DNA of 64,000 nucleotides, from positions 1 through 64,000 of the forward strand of contig CAZFRM010000016.1 in NCBI GenBank assembly GCA_964521255.1, written 5' to 3'. A program made the position numbers and the translations under genes. The notes under the pieces are model-generated. The model worked only from the letters and a program-made list of their open reading frames with translations. It was not told the DNA's origin and did no database searches. The DNA comes from ZC4RG29 sp964521255. Lineage in GTDB: Bacteria > Bacteroidota > Bacteroidia > Cytophagales > Cyclobacteriaceae. Of this stretch, positions 6,593-16,229 are shown piece by piece; position 1 is the stretch's first letter; each line of letters begins with the position of its first letter.

Positions 6593-8896
6593 ATGAAGAA
6601 AGTTTATCTGAGCATGCTCACCGGCATACTGGGTGTTGCTGTGCTTCTTCTGAGTTGTGAACAAAAGCCGACAACCTCCTCTGAAAAGAAAAACCTTTCA
6701 CTCGCTGATCTGAGGTCGTTTGAGAAAACCACCAACTCGGAAATTGAAAAGAAAATTGATGACTTATTAAGTCAGTTGACCATTGAAGAGAAAATTGGTC
6801 AGATGACGCAGATCAACAATTCTGCCGTTGTCACTAATGCAAACTGGGGCGCAGGAAGTGACCTTAGCATTGAAATAAAAATTGATACAGTGAAGCTGGG
6901 AACCATCCTTAAAAAATATCATGTGGGATCTTTCCTTAACGGTATTGCTGTTCCCGCAGAAACCTGGTATCAATTTTATAAAGACCTGCAGGAATACAAC
7001 ATGAAAGTATCAAGGTTGAAAATCCCTATCATTTATGGTGTTGACCACATGCATGGACCAAACTATCTTGAAGGCAGCACCATCTTCCCGCATGCACTCA
7101 ATACTGCCGCCACTTATAATAATCAGTTTCCAGCCGATATGGCTTACGTTACTGCAATAGAAACAGCAGACATAGGACATCAATGGTTGTTTGCCCCGGT
7201 TTTGGATATAGCCAGAACACCTTTGTGGGGACGCTACTATGAAACGCTGGGAGAATCTCCCTATGTATCCTCAACAATGGGGAGCATTTACCTGAAAGGC
7301 ATCCAGGAAAATCAGGACATAGCCCCTTATAAAATCGGAGCAACAGCAAAGCATTTCCTGGCTTACTCCGATCCTAAGTTTGGTTGGGACAGAGGCGCAA
7401 CCATTATTTCAGAACAAGAGCTTTATGAATTTCATGTGCCTTCCTTTAAAGCAGTAATTGATGCCGGCATAAAGACCGTTATGATTAACAGCGGTGAACT
7501 CAATGGTGAACCTGTTCATGCATCATCACGAATTCTTATCCAGCTTTTAAGAGAGGAACTTAAATTCAAAGGCGTGGCAGTTACCGATTGGGAAGACATC
7601 ATTCGGTTATATAGAAATCACAAAGTAGCGAAGGATGAAAAAGATGCTACATACATAGCTATTATGGCCGGCATTGATGTGGCTATGACACCTTATACTA
7701 CCGACTTCTGTGATCACCTTCTTGCGCTTGTAAAAGAAGGCCGGATCAGTGAAGAAAGAATTGATCTTTCGGTATCACGCATTCTTCGCTTGAAACTTGA
7801 GTTGGGACTTTTTGAAAATCCTTACCCGCGAAATGATCGCTTCAATAGAATTGGAACTGCTGAGAACAAGGCAAAAGCACTGGAGGCTGCACGCGAATCA
7901 ATTGTACTAATGAAGAATGATGGTACCCTTCCATTAGCTTCGTCAAAAAGAGTTCTGCTTGCTGGTCCTAATGCAAATCTGAAATCAGTACTGAGCGGCG
8001 GATGGACCCTTCGTTGGATGACCAGTGACGAAAGTATTTATCCAAAAGATATGTATACCGTCTACACGGCTATGCAGAAAGAATTCAGTAGTGTAACCTT
8101 AGCCGCAAATGCTGCCGAGATAAAATCGAAAGCTGCAGGTGCGGATGCAATAGTAATTGCTGTTGGTGAAATGGCCTATGCAGAAGGTTATGGAAGTATT
8201 TTAGATATCAATTTACCTGGTGATCAGATTGATCTTATCAAAACTGCTCAGGCAACTGGTAAACCTGTTATTCTTATTATGATTGCCGGAAGGCCTCGTA
8301 TTATCACTTCTGTGTATGATAAATGTAAAGCCGTTCTCTTTGCCGGTCTTCCCGGATTCCAGGGTGGGCAAGCGATTGCTGAAATTCTTAGCGGAAAAGT
8401 AAATCCCAGCGCGAAGATGAGTTTCAATTATCCGCACTCGGCAAACCGGCTTGTGCCACACAATCATAAACCCAGTGAAGTGTTACTTGCTCATGAAATT
8501 CCTAATCCGGTGGCACTGGTTCCTTTCGGCACTGGATTAGGTTACACTACATTTGAGTATAGCAATCTCACTCTGAGCGATTCAGTTCTCACTTCACCGG
8601 ATGCAACAATCACAGCTACAGTAACAGTGAAGAACACCGGCAACCGTGACGGAAAGGAAGCTGTTCTCTGGTTCCTTCATGATGAAGTGGCCAGTCTCTC
8701 AAGGCCCGTCCACGACCTGAAGTATTATGAAAAGGAATTGATCAAACCAGGTGAGTCCAAAAACTTTTCATTCACGATCAAGCCATCCGAACATCTCTGG
8801 TTTCCCGATAAAACAGGTGAACATGTTCTTGAAGATGGATATTTTACCCTGATGACCGGTACATTAAAAACAAGGTTTAGACTGGAAAGAAAGTAA
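6593..8896 (+). CDS. GH3 beta-glucosidase lipoprotein
   Basis: 767 residues. A lipoprotein signal ends at Cys22 (VLLLSC), placing it in the cell envelope. The GH3 N-terminal barrel spans about 55-400 with KHF at 253-255 and the nucleophile Asp332 in VAVTDWED. The C-terminal domain (about 430-620) and a fibronectin-III-like domain (about 680-767) complete the usual three-part architecture. It should release glucose from the non-reducing ends of beta-gluco-oligosaccharides. It opens a plus-strand locus with a GH5 enzyme 63 nt downstream and then SusC/SusD. Linkage specificity cannot be read from sequence. Confidence 0.9.
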   Translation: MKKVYLSMLTGILGVAVLLLSCEQKPTTSSEKKNLSLADLRSFEKTTNSEIEKKIDDLLSQLTIEEKIGQMTQINNSAVVTNANWGAGSDLSIEIKIDTVKLGTILKKYHVGSFLNGIAVPAETWYQFYKDLQEYNMKVSRLKIPIIYGVDHMHGPNYLEGSTIFPHALNTAATYNNQFPADMAYVTAIETADIGHQWLFAPVLDIARTPLWGRYYETLGESPYVSSTMGSIYLKGIQENQDIAPYKIGATAKHFLAYSDPKFGWDRGATIISEQELYEFHVPSFKAVIDAGIKTVMINSGELNGEPVHASSRILIQLLREELKFKGVAVTDWEDIIRLYRNHKVAKDEKDATYIAIMAGIDVAMTPYTTDFCDHLLALVKEGRISEERIDLSVSRILRLKLELGLFENPYPRNDRFNRIGTAENKAKALEAARESIVLMKNDGTLPLASSKRVLLAGPNANLKSVLSGGWTLRWMTSDESIYPKDMYTVYTAMQKEFSSVTLAANAAEIKSKAAGADAIVIAVGEMAYAEGYGSILDINLPGDQIDLIKTAQATGKPVILIMIAGRPRIITSVYDKCKAVLFAGLPGFQGGQAIAEILSGKVNPSAKMSFNYPHSANRLVPHNHKPSEVLLAHEIPNPVALVPFGTGLGYTTFEYSNLTLSDSVLTSPDATITATVTVKNTGNRDGKEAVLWFLHDEVASLSRPVHDLKYYEKELIKPGESKNFSFTIKPSEHLWFPDKTGEHVLEDGYFTLMTGTLKTRFRLERK

Positions 8897-8959
8897 TACC
8901 AGGCTTCTCCTCCACGCCGGAGGAGAAGTCTTCTTTTTACACCTCCAAAAAAATATAGA

Positions 8960-10030
8960 ATGAAAACCCTGAAACTCATACTTTTAGTTTGCGCCAGTAG
9001 CATTGCCACAACGTTAGTGAACGCTCAAACGCAGGAAACCCTTTGGTGGAAGGAAGAAGCTATAAAAGCTTACACGCAAAAGGACAACATAAAACCCCTT
9101 AGTCTCATAAAGGTCAACGGCAATAAATTTGTCGACGAAAGTGGCAGTGTGGTTGTATTCAAAGGACTTTCCATTTCTGATCCTGATAAACTAATCAAGA
9201 ATGGAAAATGGAGCCGCAAACATTTTGAAGTAATCAAAAGCTGGGGTGCAAATTTAGTTCGCATCCCTGTTCATCCTGTGGCCCTTCATGAACGTGGCAT
9301 GGTTGAATACATTAAAATCCTGGATGAAGCTGTTGACTGGTGTTCTGAATTAGGAATCTATGTGATCGTCGATTGGCATACCATTGGCAATCTGCGCATG
9401 GAGTTGTTTCAAGCCGACATGTATAACACAACACAAAAGGAGACATATAATTTCTGGAGGTTCATTTCAAATCATTACAAAGGAACTTCTACAGTTGCAT
9501 TTTACGAAATATTCAATGAGCCTACTGTGTACAATGGTACGTTGGGTAATTGTACATGGGAACAATGGAAGTTGATGGCAGAAGATATGATTGACATTAT
9601 CAAAGCGCACGATAAAAATAAAATACCATTGGTAGGTGGATTTGATTGGGCCTACGATCTTCGGCCGGTAAAGAAGGATCCGATTAACCGTCCCGGTATT
9701 GCCTACGTTACGCATCCTTATCCCGGTAAATGTACTCGCCCCCGCGAACCTAAATGGGAAGAAGCCTTCGGTTTTGTGGCAGACAAATATCCTCTTATTG
9801 CCACTGAACTGGGTTATATGATTAAGGGTGACGAGAATCACCTGATTGATGATGACACCTATGGCGCAAGCATTATGAACTATTTTAATAAAAAAGGAAT
9901 CTCGTGGTGTGCATGGGTTTTTGATCCGGACTGGGTTCCTCAAATGATTCAAAACTGGAATTACGAACCTACCGAACAGGGTGCATTTTTCAGAAATGTA
10001 ATGCAGGGAAAATTTGTGTATAGTTATTAA
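8960..10030 (+). CDS. GH5 endo-glucanase, secreted
   Basis: 356 residues with a signal peptide (about 1-22, ending VNAQ). The GH5 signatures are clear: ANLVRIPVHP (97-106), VDWHT (137-141), the acid/base Glu187 in IFNEP, His252 in THPYPG, and the nucleophile Glu283 in ATELGY. Family members cleave internal bonds of cellulose and related beta-glucans or mannans. It lies between the GH3 gene and SusC, so it probably cuts polymer to oligosaccharides before import. Its AT-rich codon use matches the GH3 gene and differs from SusC/SusD. Confidence 0.88.
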   Translation: MKTLKLILLVCASSIATTLVNAQTQETLWWKEEAIKAYTQKDNIKPLSLIKVNGNKFVDESGSVVVFKGLSISDPDKLIKNGKWSRKHFEVIKSWGANLVRIPVHPVALHERGMVEYIKILDEAVDWCSELGIYVIVDWHTIGNLRMELFQADMYNTTQKETYNFWRFISNHYKGTSTVAFYEIFNEPTVYNGTLGNCTWEQWKLMAEDMIDIIKAHDKNKIPLVGGFDWAYDLRPVKKDPINRPGIAYVTHPYPGKCTRPREPKWEEAFGFVADKYPLIATELGYMIKGDENHLIDDDTYGASIMNYFNKKGISWCAWVFDPDWVPQMIQNWNYEPTEQGAFFRNVMQGKFVYSY

Positions 10031-10074
10031 GTTATTTAAGTATAAGTAATATCCGTTAGGCCGCCATTCTCAAT

Positions 10075-10121
10075 AAAACGTTACCGCAAACGACTTCCGC
10101 AAACGTTTACGGTAACGTTTT
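10075..10121. promoter_or_regulatory. Probable LacI-type operator pair upstream of susC
   Basis: Arms of 18 nt, AAAACGTTACCGCAAACG (10075-10092) and CGTTTACGGTAACGTTTT (10104-10121), are inverted with one mismatch. The middle, CCGCAAACGTTTACGG (10097-10112), is itself near-palindromic with the central CG typical of LacI/GalR operators. It lies about 117 nt upstream of susC and 45 nt after the GH5 stop. No LacI gene is nearby. It is not followed by a T-run, so I do not call it a terminator. Confidence 0.55.
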
Positions 10122-10166
10122 CGTGAAGTTTTATTGCTGATTTTATAATTAGGTTTCCAAAATTTT

Positions 10167-10174
10167 TACTTTCG
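10167..10174 (+). promoter_or_regulatory. Possible -7 box for susC
   Basis: TACTTTCG differs by one base from the Bacteroidota TAnnTTTG element. It lies 63 nt upstream of the susC ATG and 45 nt downstream of the inverted-repeat operator, a sensible arrangement for a regulated promoter. No clear -33 TTTG is present. Confidence 0.3.
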
Positions 10175-10237
10175 GATTGTGTATAGAGCCTAATAATGTT
10201 CTGTGCATTATAATTTACCTAAACTATTTAACCCAAA

Positions 10238-13200
10238 ATGATGATGGAAAAACTCTACAGAAGATTGAGTTTCACAGCCCTGTTGCTGTGGTTTTGTTCA
10301 TCGATGGCTATTGCCCAGGATCGCTCAGTATCCGGGAAAATAATCGATGAAACCGGGCAGCCGCTGCCTGGTGTCAACGTGTTAGTTAAAGGAACTTCAT
10401 CCGGTACAACATCGGATGTGGAAGGAGCTTACACGATAGGAGGAGTTAACGATAACTCTATCCTTGTTTTTAGTTTTATCGGGTACCATCCCAGGGAAGT
10501 GGCCGTTGGTTCGCGCACGGTGATAGACGTGGATATGACGCTCGATGTCACTTCACTGGAAGAGATTGTGGTAATCGGGTATGGCGAAAAGAAGAAAGCC
10601 TTAATAACCGGCGCCAATCTTCACCAGGACGGATCGATGCTACAAGCGCTCAATACCACTACCCCTATTGAAGCCCTCCAGGGCATCAGCCCCGGTGTGA
10701 GCATCACCCGGAACAGTGGGCAGCCCGGTGCAGGCACGCGGGTGCGGATCCGGGGTATCGGCACGATTGGTAACGGAAGTGATGACAATGCCATGCCGCT
10801 TTACATTGTGGATGGAGTGCCCGTAGGCAATATCGACTACCTGAGCGCATCAGACATCGAATCAATTGATGTGCTGAAAGATGCTGCCTCGGCAGCCATC
10901 TACGGCTCTCGTGGCGCCAACGGGGTAATCCTCGTCACTACCCGTAAAGGGAAACCAGGTGCAAAAGCGCAGATCAACTACAATGCGTACTACGGCATCC
11001 AAAACATCTATAAAAAGCCCGCAGCCCTCAACGCCCAGGAGTATATGTACATCATGGACGAAGCCCGGATGAACGATGGTTTAGCGCGCTTCGACTGGGA
11101 AAACCTGCTCAAGAGCAACGGCTGGCTTGAAACCCAACAACCTGGTTTGGGCGTGCAATATGGAGAGGATATATGGGCCATGTTGCAAAACGGCTGGAAA
11201 GGCACCGACTGGGTGGATGAAATGGTGCAGAAAGATGCGCCCATGCAAAGCCATTCTATCAACATCACGGGAGCAGGGCAGGACATGACCTATGCAGCAG
11301 GCTTTTCATGGTTTGACCAGGCCGGCATGATTGGAGGCGACATTATTGATGCCGGCTACAAGAGGCTTACCGCCCGCCTGAACACCGAGTTCAAGCTATT
11401 CGAGATCGGCGGACGAAAAATCCTGAAACTGGGTGAAAACTTCACCTACACCAACAATACCAACCGCTCAGTAGGCACTGGGAGCATCTACTGGAACGTG
11501 TTGCATGACGCATTGGTCGCCGACCCGCTCATGCCGGTTTACTGGGAAGGCTCTCCCAATGAATATGGCTATGGCCCCACACTGGAGGGTATTGCCCTCG
11601 GCCGTCACAACCCGGTGGCCGTTACCTTCTACCGCCACAACTATGGCTGGTACAAAGGCAACAGCATCGTTGGCAACGTCTATGCTGAACTGGAGCCGAT
11701 CCAGAGTCTGAAGCTCAGGTCTTCGTATGGCATCAACTCCTGGTTTGGGCATGGACGGTCATACACTCCTGTCTATAGATTAGGTCATCAGTTTGGCAAT
11801 AATCCGCCCGATGCAGTGAACCAGAGTATGTACCAGGGCGCTTCCTCTACCTGGACAACCACCGCATCGTACGAAAAGTCTTTTAACCAGCACAATGTGC
11901 AGGTAATGGTGGGTAACGAGCAGATCAGAAACGATATATTCAATGGCGAGGTACGTGGCAACAGGCTGAATACTCTCTTTCAGGATCCGGACTATGCCTA
12001 TTTGAACAATACAGTGCCGCCTCAATCAGTGGCCGACCTGGGCAACTATGGTGTGGACTGGGCTGCCAATGGTGGGGGCATCATGTCTTACATGGCCCGG
12101 TTATCTTACAACTTCGGTGAAAAGTACATGCTGGACTACACGTTCAGGCGCGATGGTTCATCTAACTTCATCGGCAACAAACAATATGGTAACTTCCAAT
12201 CGGTTTCAGCCGGCTGGAACTTCACGCAGGAATCCTTCTTGCAAGGCCTGAGCTTTATTGAAGTGGGCAAGTTGCGCGCCAGTTGGGGGCAAAACGGTAA
12301 TCAGAACGTAGGTTCATTCCGTTACCTCACCAACGTCGACTTTGTGGGCCAGGGTTATTTCTTTGGCGACAACAAGCTATCGGCAGTAACCACGGCCGCG
12401 CCGGTCAATGCCCCTAACCGGGACATCGGCTGGGAAACCTCCGAGCAGATCGATATCGGGTTGGATGCTGCTTTCCTGAAATCGCGCCTGAACCTGACAC
12501 TGGACTGGTATCAAAAAACCACCAAGGACTGGTTGGTGCATGCGCCCGCACTGGGCACGACCGGCGCCGATGCGCCCTGGATCAATGGGGGTGACGTGCA
12601 AAACTCCGGCTTTGAACTGCAATTAGGATGGAAAGACCAACTTAACGACTTCAAATATGGTGTTATCGTAAGTGGCGCTACCCTGAAAAATAAGGTATTG
12701 AAACTGAACAATGCAGAAAAGGTATTTATTGGCCCTTCCAACGTGCTGTCGCAGGGCACATCTTATGTGTCGCGGGTAGAAGTGGGCTATCCCATAGGTT
12801 ACTTCTATGGATTCCAGACCGCTGGCATTATGCAGAACCAGGCTGAGGCCGATGCCTGGGTAGGCCCTGAAGGGTTGCCCTACTTCGAAGATCAGCGCCC
12901 CGGAGATGTGCGTTTTGTAGATCAAAATAATGACGGGGTGATTGACGATGCCGACAGAGTGATGCTGGGCAACCCCATCCCCGATTTTGAACTGGGTCTG
13001 CAACTTAACGTATCATGGAAGGGCATCTATGCCAACATGACCATGGCTGGTAAGTTTGGCCAGCAGGTGATGCGCTCATACCGGTCGTTTGCCGACAGCT
13101 TCGATCAAAACTATACCACCGAAGTTTTCGGCCGGTGGCATGGCGAGGGTACTTCTAACACGCAGCCAAGGCTCACCTCCATTGCCCACAGAAACCAGCA

Positions 13201-13483
13201 GTTTGTATCGGACATCTATATGCACGACGCAGACTTCCTGCGGATTACCAACCTCACGGTAGGCTACGACTTCAAGACCCTGGGCTCGCTGCAGAGCTTT
13301 AAGTGGCTCACGGGAGCGCAGGTGTATATGTCGGTGAACAACCTGTACACCTTTACCAAATATGCTGGTATGGATCCTGAGGCAGCCTGGGGTGGCGATG
13401 ATACTCCTTGGGCCACAGGCATTGACCTTGGTCTGTATCCGCTGCCACGTACTGTAATGTTTGGTGTAAATATTACTTTCTAA
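10238..13483 (+). CDS. SusC/RagA TonB-dependent transporter
   Basis: 1081 residues. After a signal peptide (to about 26, MAIAQ) comes a carboxypeptidase-regulatory-like domain (about 30-105; GKIIDETGQPLPGVNVLVKG). The plug follows (about 125-235; YIVDGVP, then SIDVLKDAASAAIYGSRGANG, a SusC hallmark), and then a 22-strand barrel ending MFGVNITF. It imports oligosaccharides across the outer membrane with SusD acting as a lid. SusD follows after 10 nt. The gene is much more GC-rich than the GH3/GH5 genes before it. The start could be any of three consecutive Met codons. Confidence 0.93.
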   Translation: MMMEKLYRRLSFTALLLWFCSSMAIAQDRSVSGKIIDETGQPLPGVNVLVKGTSSGTTSDVEGAYTIGGVNDNSILVFSFIGYHPREVAVGSRTVIDVDMTLDVTSLEEIVVIGYGEKKKALITGANLHQDGSMLQALNTTTPIEALQGISPGVSITRNSGQPGAGTRVRIRGIGTIGNGSDDNAMPLYIVDGVPVGNIDYLSASDIESIDVLKDAASAAIYGSRGANGVILVTTRKGKPGAKAQINYNAYYGIQNIYKKPAALNAQEYMYIMDEARMNDGLARFDWENLLKSNGWLETQQPGLGVQYGEDIWAMLQNGWKGTDWVDEMVQKDAPMQSHSINITGAGQDMTYAAGFSWFDQAGMIGGDIIDAGYKRLTARLNTEFKLFEIGGRKILKLGENFTYTNNTNRSVGTGSIYWNVLHDALVADPLMPVYWEGSPNEYGYGPTLEGIALGRHNPVAVTFYRHNYGWYKGNSIVGNVYAELEPIQSLKLRSSYGINSWFGHGRSYTPVYRLGHQFGNNPPDAVNQSMYQGASSTWTTTASYEKSFNQHNVQVMVGNEQIRNDIFNGEVRGNRLNTLFQDPDYAYLNNTVPPQSVADLGNYGVDWAANGGGIMSYMARLSYNFGEKYMLDYTFRRDGSSNFIGNKQYGNFQSVSAGWNFTQESFLQGLSFIEVGKLRASWGQNGNQNVGSFRYLTNVDFVGQGYFFGDNKLSAVTTAAPVNAPNRDIGWETSEQIDIGLDAAFLKSRLNLTLDWYQKTTKDWLVHAPALGTTGADAPWINGGDVQNSGFELQLGWKDQLNDFKYGVIVSGATLKNKVLKLNNAEKVFIGPSNVLSQGTSYVSRVEVGYPIGYFYGFQTAGIMQNQAEADAWVGPEGLPYFEDQRPGDVRFVDQNNDGVIDDADRVMLGNPIPDFELGLQLNVSWKGIYANMTMAGKFGQQVMRSYRSFADSFDQNYTTEVFGRWHGEGTSNTQPRLTSIAHRNQQFVSDIYMHDADFLRITNLTVGYDFKTLGSLQSFKWLTGAQVYMSVNNLYTFTKYAGMDPEAAWGGDDTPWATGIDLGLYPLPRTVMFGVNITF

Positions 13484-13493
13484 AGACTGAACA

Positions 13494-15233
13494 ATGAAAA
13501 CAATGAAAAAACTGAAACATATAGTAGCAGCCATAGTGCTGCTGATCCCGATAGCTATTGGTACCGGATGTGACGACTCCTATCTGGACATGAGCAATCA
13601 CTACGGACAGAATGTGGACACATTCTATAAAACAAAGGCCGATTTTGACGCTGCCCTGGCCGGGGTGTACAATACCCTGTATCTGGCCGGGGGCAATGTG
13701 TGGGCCGAAGAACATATCACGTCCAGCATACTCTCTGACGAGATGTTGGCTGGCGGTGGTCCGAATGACCGGGAGGCCAAGTACGTGGACGGTTTCACGG
13801 ACCCCCTGGACAACACCTACCAGGACCTTTGGAAAGAAACCTACAACGGGATATTCCGCGCCAATAACATTATCGAAAAGCTACCTTTAGCCGATTTTTC
13901 ATCAAGTATGAGTGCAGCGGAGGCGGAAGCTTACAAAAACACGATACTAGGTGAGACCTACTTCATGCGAGGCTTTTTGCTCTTTCGCGGGGCCAAGTTC
14001 TTCGGGGGTATGCCGCTGATGACTGAAACCACCACGCCCCTCGATGTACCCCGCGCCACCTTCTCGGAAACCTTTGGCCAGATTGCTGCCGACTTGAAGC
14101 AGGCCATCAGTCTAATGCCAAAGATTGACCCGTCCACTATTTCCGCATCGGAGTATGGCCACGCCAACCACTGGGTAGCCCAGGCCTACCTGGCACGTGT
14201 GTACCTGTTCTATACCGGCTACATGACTAACATCGAAAATCAGGGTACAGATGTTTTTACACTGCCTGACGGAAGCACCATTACCAAGCAAGATGTGATT
14301 AATGAATTAACAGACTGCATGAACAACAGCGGCTACGGGCTGGTGAGCGACTTCCGCAACCTATGGCCCTACAGCTATCTGAATGAAAGCGCGGGCTCAG
14401 AAATATATCCCTGGGCCAATTCAGAAGGCCTGTCGTGGGCCGGTCAGGACGGCTTCAACTCTACTGTGGGAACAGGCAACAACGAGGTAATGTTTGCGCT
14501 CCGCTATGCCTTTTCCGACTGGGGTTGGGCAAAAGGAGACAGGACGCACAACCGGGCAGCCCTGTTCTTTGCTATCCGGATCAAACAAGTAGGCGTTTGG
14601 GGCCAAGGCTGGGGCTTCGGTATGGTGCACCCCACTATGTTTGCCCAGTGGGATAACGCAGACCCCAGGAAAATGGGATCTGTCCTGCAAATGGGAGAGG
14701 CAGCTGAAGGAACTGAGAGCTATGATGGCCCCAGCGAACCGCATGACCACAACACGTGGTTGTACAACAAAAAGTACATAGGTCTGCAATACGATGGCGA
14801 GGGTCTGTTCGAACACATTTATGGCGTTACCTGGCCCGACTTCCAGCGCATGAATGCGCAGGACTTCTTCTACATGCGCTTTGCCGATGTGCTGCTGATG
14901 CATTCCGAGCTGACAGGGACAGCCGATGGCATGAACCTGGTAAGGGAGCGTGCTGGTTTGGCCCCGGTGGCCTATTCGCTGGCTGCCCTCAAGCAGGAGC
15001 GCCTGCATGAACTGGCTTTCGAAGGCTTGCGGTGGTTTGACCTGGTACGATGGGGCGATGTAACCAACGGTGCCAACAATTTCTTTGATGACGTGATAAC
15101 TGTTGAAAGTTCCGGAGGGCCAACTTCCTACAGCGTGCTCTATCGCCCGGAAACCAAGGGGCTGGTATCCATCCCCGAGTCAGAGATACTGCTATCCAAC
15201 GGTGTGTATCAGCAAAATCCGGGTTGGGAATGA
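13494..15233 (+). CDS. SusD/RagB glycan-binding lipoprotein
   Basis: 579 residues, a typical SusD length. The lipoprotein signal ends at the Cys in IAIGTGC (about residue 26). The body has the SusD helical TPR scaffold, with family sequences GETYFMRGFLLFRGAKFFGG near 150-170 and HELAFEGLRWFDLVRWGD near 508-525. It binds oligosaccharide at the cell surface and closes over SusC. It lies 10 nt after susC and 29 nt before the next lipoprotein, so all three are one operon. Like susC it is GC-rich. Confidence 0.93.
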   Translation: MKTMKKLKHIVAAIVLLIPIAIGTGCDDSYLDMSNHYGQNVDTFYKTKADFDAALAGVYNTLYLAGGNVWAEEHITSSILSDEMLAGGGPNDREAKYVDGFTDPLDNTYQDLWKETYNGIFRANNIIEKLPLADFSSSMSAAEAEAYKNTILGETYFMRGFLLFRGAKFFGGMPLMTETTTPLDVPRATFSETFGQIAADLKQAISLMPKIDPSTISASEYGHANHWVAQAYLARVYLFYTGYMTNIENQGTDVFTLPDGSTITKQDVINELTDCMNNSGYGLVSDFRNLWPYSYLNESAGSEIYPWANSEGLSWAGQDGFNSTVGTGNNEVMFALRYAFSDWGWAKGDRTHNRAALFFAIRIKQVGVWGQGWGFGMVHPTMFAQWDNADPRKMGSVLQMGEAAEGTESYDGPSEPHDHNTWLYNKKYIGLQYDGEGLFEHIYGVTWPDFQRMNAQDFFYMRFADVLLMHSELTGTADGMNLVRERAGLAPVAYSLAALKQERLHELAFEGLRWFDLVRWGDVTNGANNFFDDVITVESSGGPTSYSVLYRPETKGLVSIPESEILLSNGVYQQNPGWE

Positions 15234-15262
15234 CACGTGTTGAACTTTAAAGATTAAACGAA

Positions 15263-16084
15263 ATGAAAATATTTAAAAAATTATTCACATTCGGGGCAAT
15301 GGTACTGGTATGTGCCTGCGACCCCATTGAAGACAGGGATGTACTCAAAAACAGTTATGATCCCAATAATATTGAGCTGATTGCGACCCAGACGGCCAGT
15401 GGCACCGGCAACGGTATAACACTGAAGATGAATACGCCTGGTGTGAGCGGATATTGGGACTACAAGCTTAATAAGGCGCTTACCGATGAGGTAAGTTTCA
15501 TATTCCCTATTCCGGGCGTTACTACATTTACTTACTACGTGGCTTCCGGCTATTTACCGAATGGAAACCTCGACGAGGTAGAGTATATCGCCAAGACCAT
15601 TGATGTAGATGTGCAAGTGCTAGATCAGCCTCTGCCTGAGGCCTATACCTATCTGGTAGGTGAGAATCTGGCGACAGGGAAGACGTGGGTATTCGATGGA
15701 ACAGGGGGTGATAACGGACTGTGGTGGTTTATGTCCGATCCCGGAGACCCGTGGGGCCTTTGGTGGAATGCCGGAGGTGAATGTTGCCCTCCTACCGATG
15801 CCAGTGGCAAAATGGTATTCGACCTGGACGGAGCAGCTAATTACATCTATTACGAAGATGCAGGTGGTTCCGGTGTGACGGGTGGTTCTTTTGCATTTAG
15901 TTCTGACTATAAGAGGTTGACTGTTTCAGGACCTGCCGATCTTCTGGGTGTGAACGGTTGTGGCGAGCATTCAAATGGCCGCGACTACAACATCGTTGAG
16001 TTGACGGACGACAAATTGGTACTCTTTGTTCCTAATGCCTCATGTGGCAGTGGCTGGACGTGGGTATTTGTCCCTGAAGAATAA
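15263..16084 (+). CDS. Putative surface glycan-binding lipoprotein
   Basis: 273 residues. A short lipoprotein signal ends at the Cys in VLVCAC (about 18). The body is beta-rich with many Trp and Gly. A Trp/Gly-rich stretch near 150-170 (GLWWFMSDPGDPWGLWWNAG) and a C-terminal GSGWTWVF are typical of carbohydrate contact surfaces. It lies directly after susD and before a terminator, the usual place for a SusE/SusF-like glycan-binding protein, though I see no clear SusE domain. The function is inferred from position and composition. Confidence 0.65.
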   Translation: MKIFKKLFTFGAMVLVCACDPIEDRDVLKNSYDPNNIELIATQTASGTGNGITLKMNTPGVSGYWDYKLNKALTDEVSFIFPIPGVTTFTYYVASGYLPNGNLDEVEYIAKTIDVDVQVLDQPLPEAYTYLVGENLATGKTWVFDGTGGDNGLWWFMSDPGDPWGLWWNAGGECCPPTDASGKMVFDLDGAANYIYYEDAGGSGVTGGSFAFSSDYKRLTVSGPADLLGVNGCGEHSNGRDYNIVELTDDKLVLFVPNASCGSGWTWVFVPEE

Positions 16085-16120
16085 CAGACTTCTGTCTGAA
16101 GGTTAGCTAGGTTATCCTGA

Positions 16121-16156
16121 ACCCATCTCAAAATTCCTTTTGAGATGGGTTTTTTA
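16121..16156 (+). terminator. Intrinsic terminator of the PUL
   Basis: ACCCATCTCAAAA (16121-16133) pairs perfectly with TTTTGAGATGGGT (16138-16150) around a 4-nt loop, followed by a T-rich tract. It lies 37 nt after the lipoprotein stop. On the other strand the A-flanked stem could also serve the convergent PBP gene. Confidence 0.88.
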
Positions 16157-16229
16157 TTTACCTCAATAAAAGCACTGTCTTATTAAGTTCCTAGGTTAAT
16201 CTTTAAGTGCATCTATTAACGATTAACCA

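Noticed and set aside
12623..15008. Long open frames on the minus strand opposite susC and susD (for example 14421-15008)
   Set aside because: They lie fully inside SusC/SusD genes with clear family motifs, have no ribosome binding sites and encode His/Cys-rich low-complexity proteins; GC-rich codon use of the real genes explains them.
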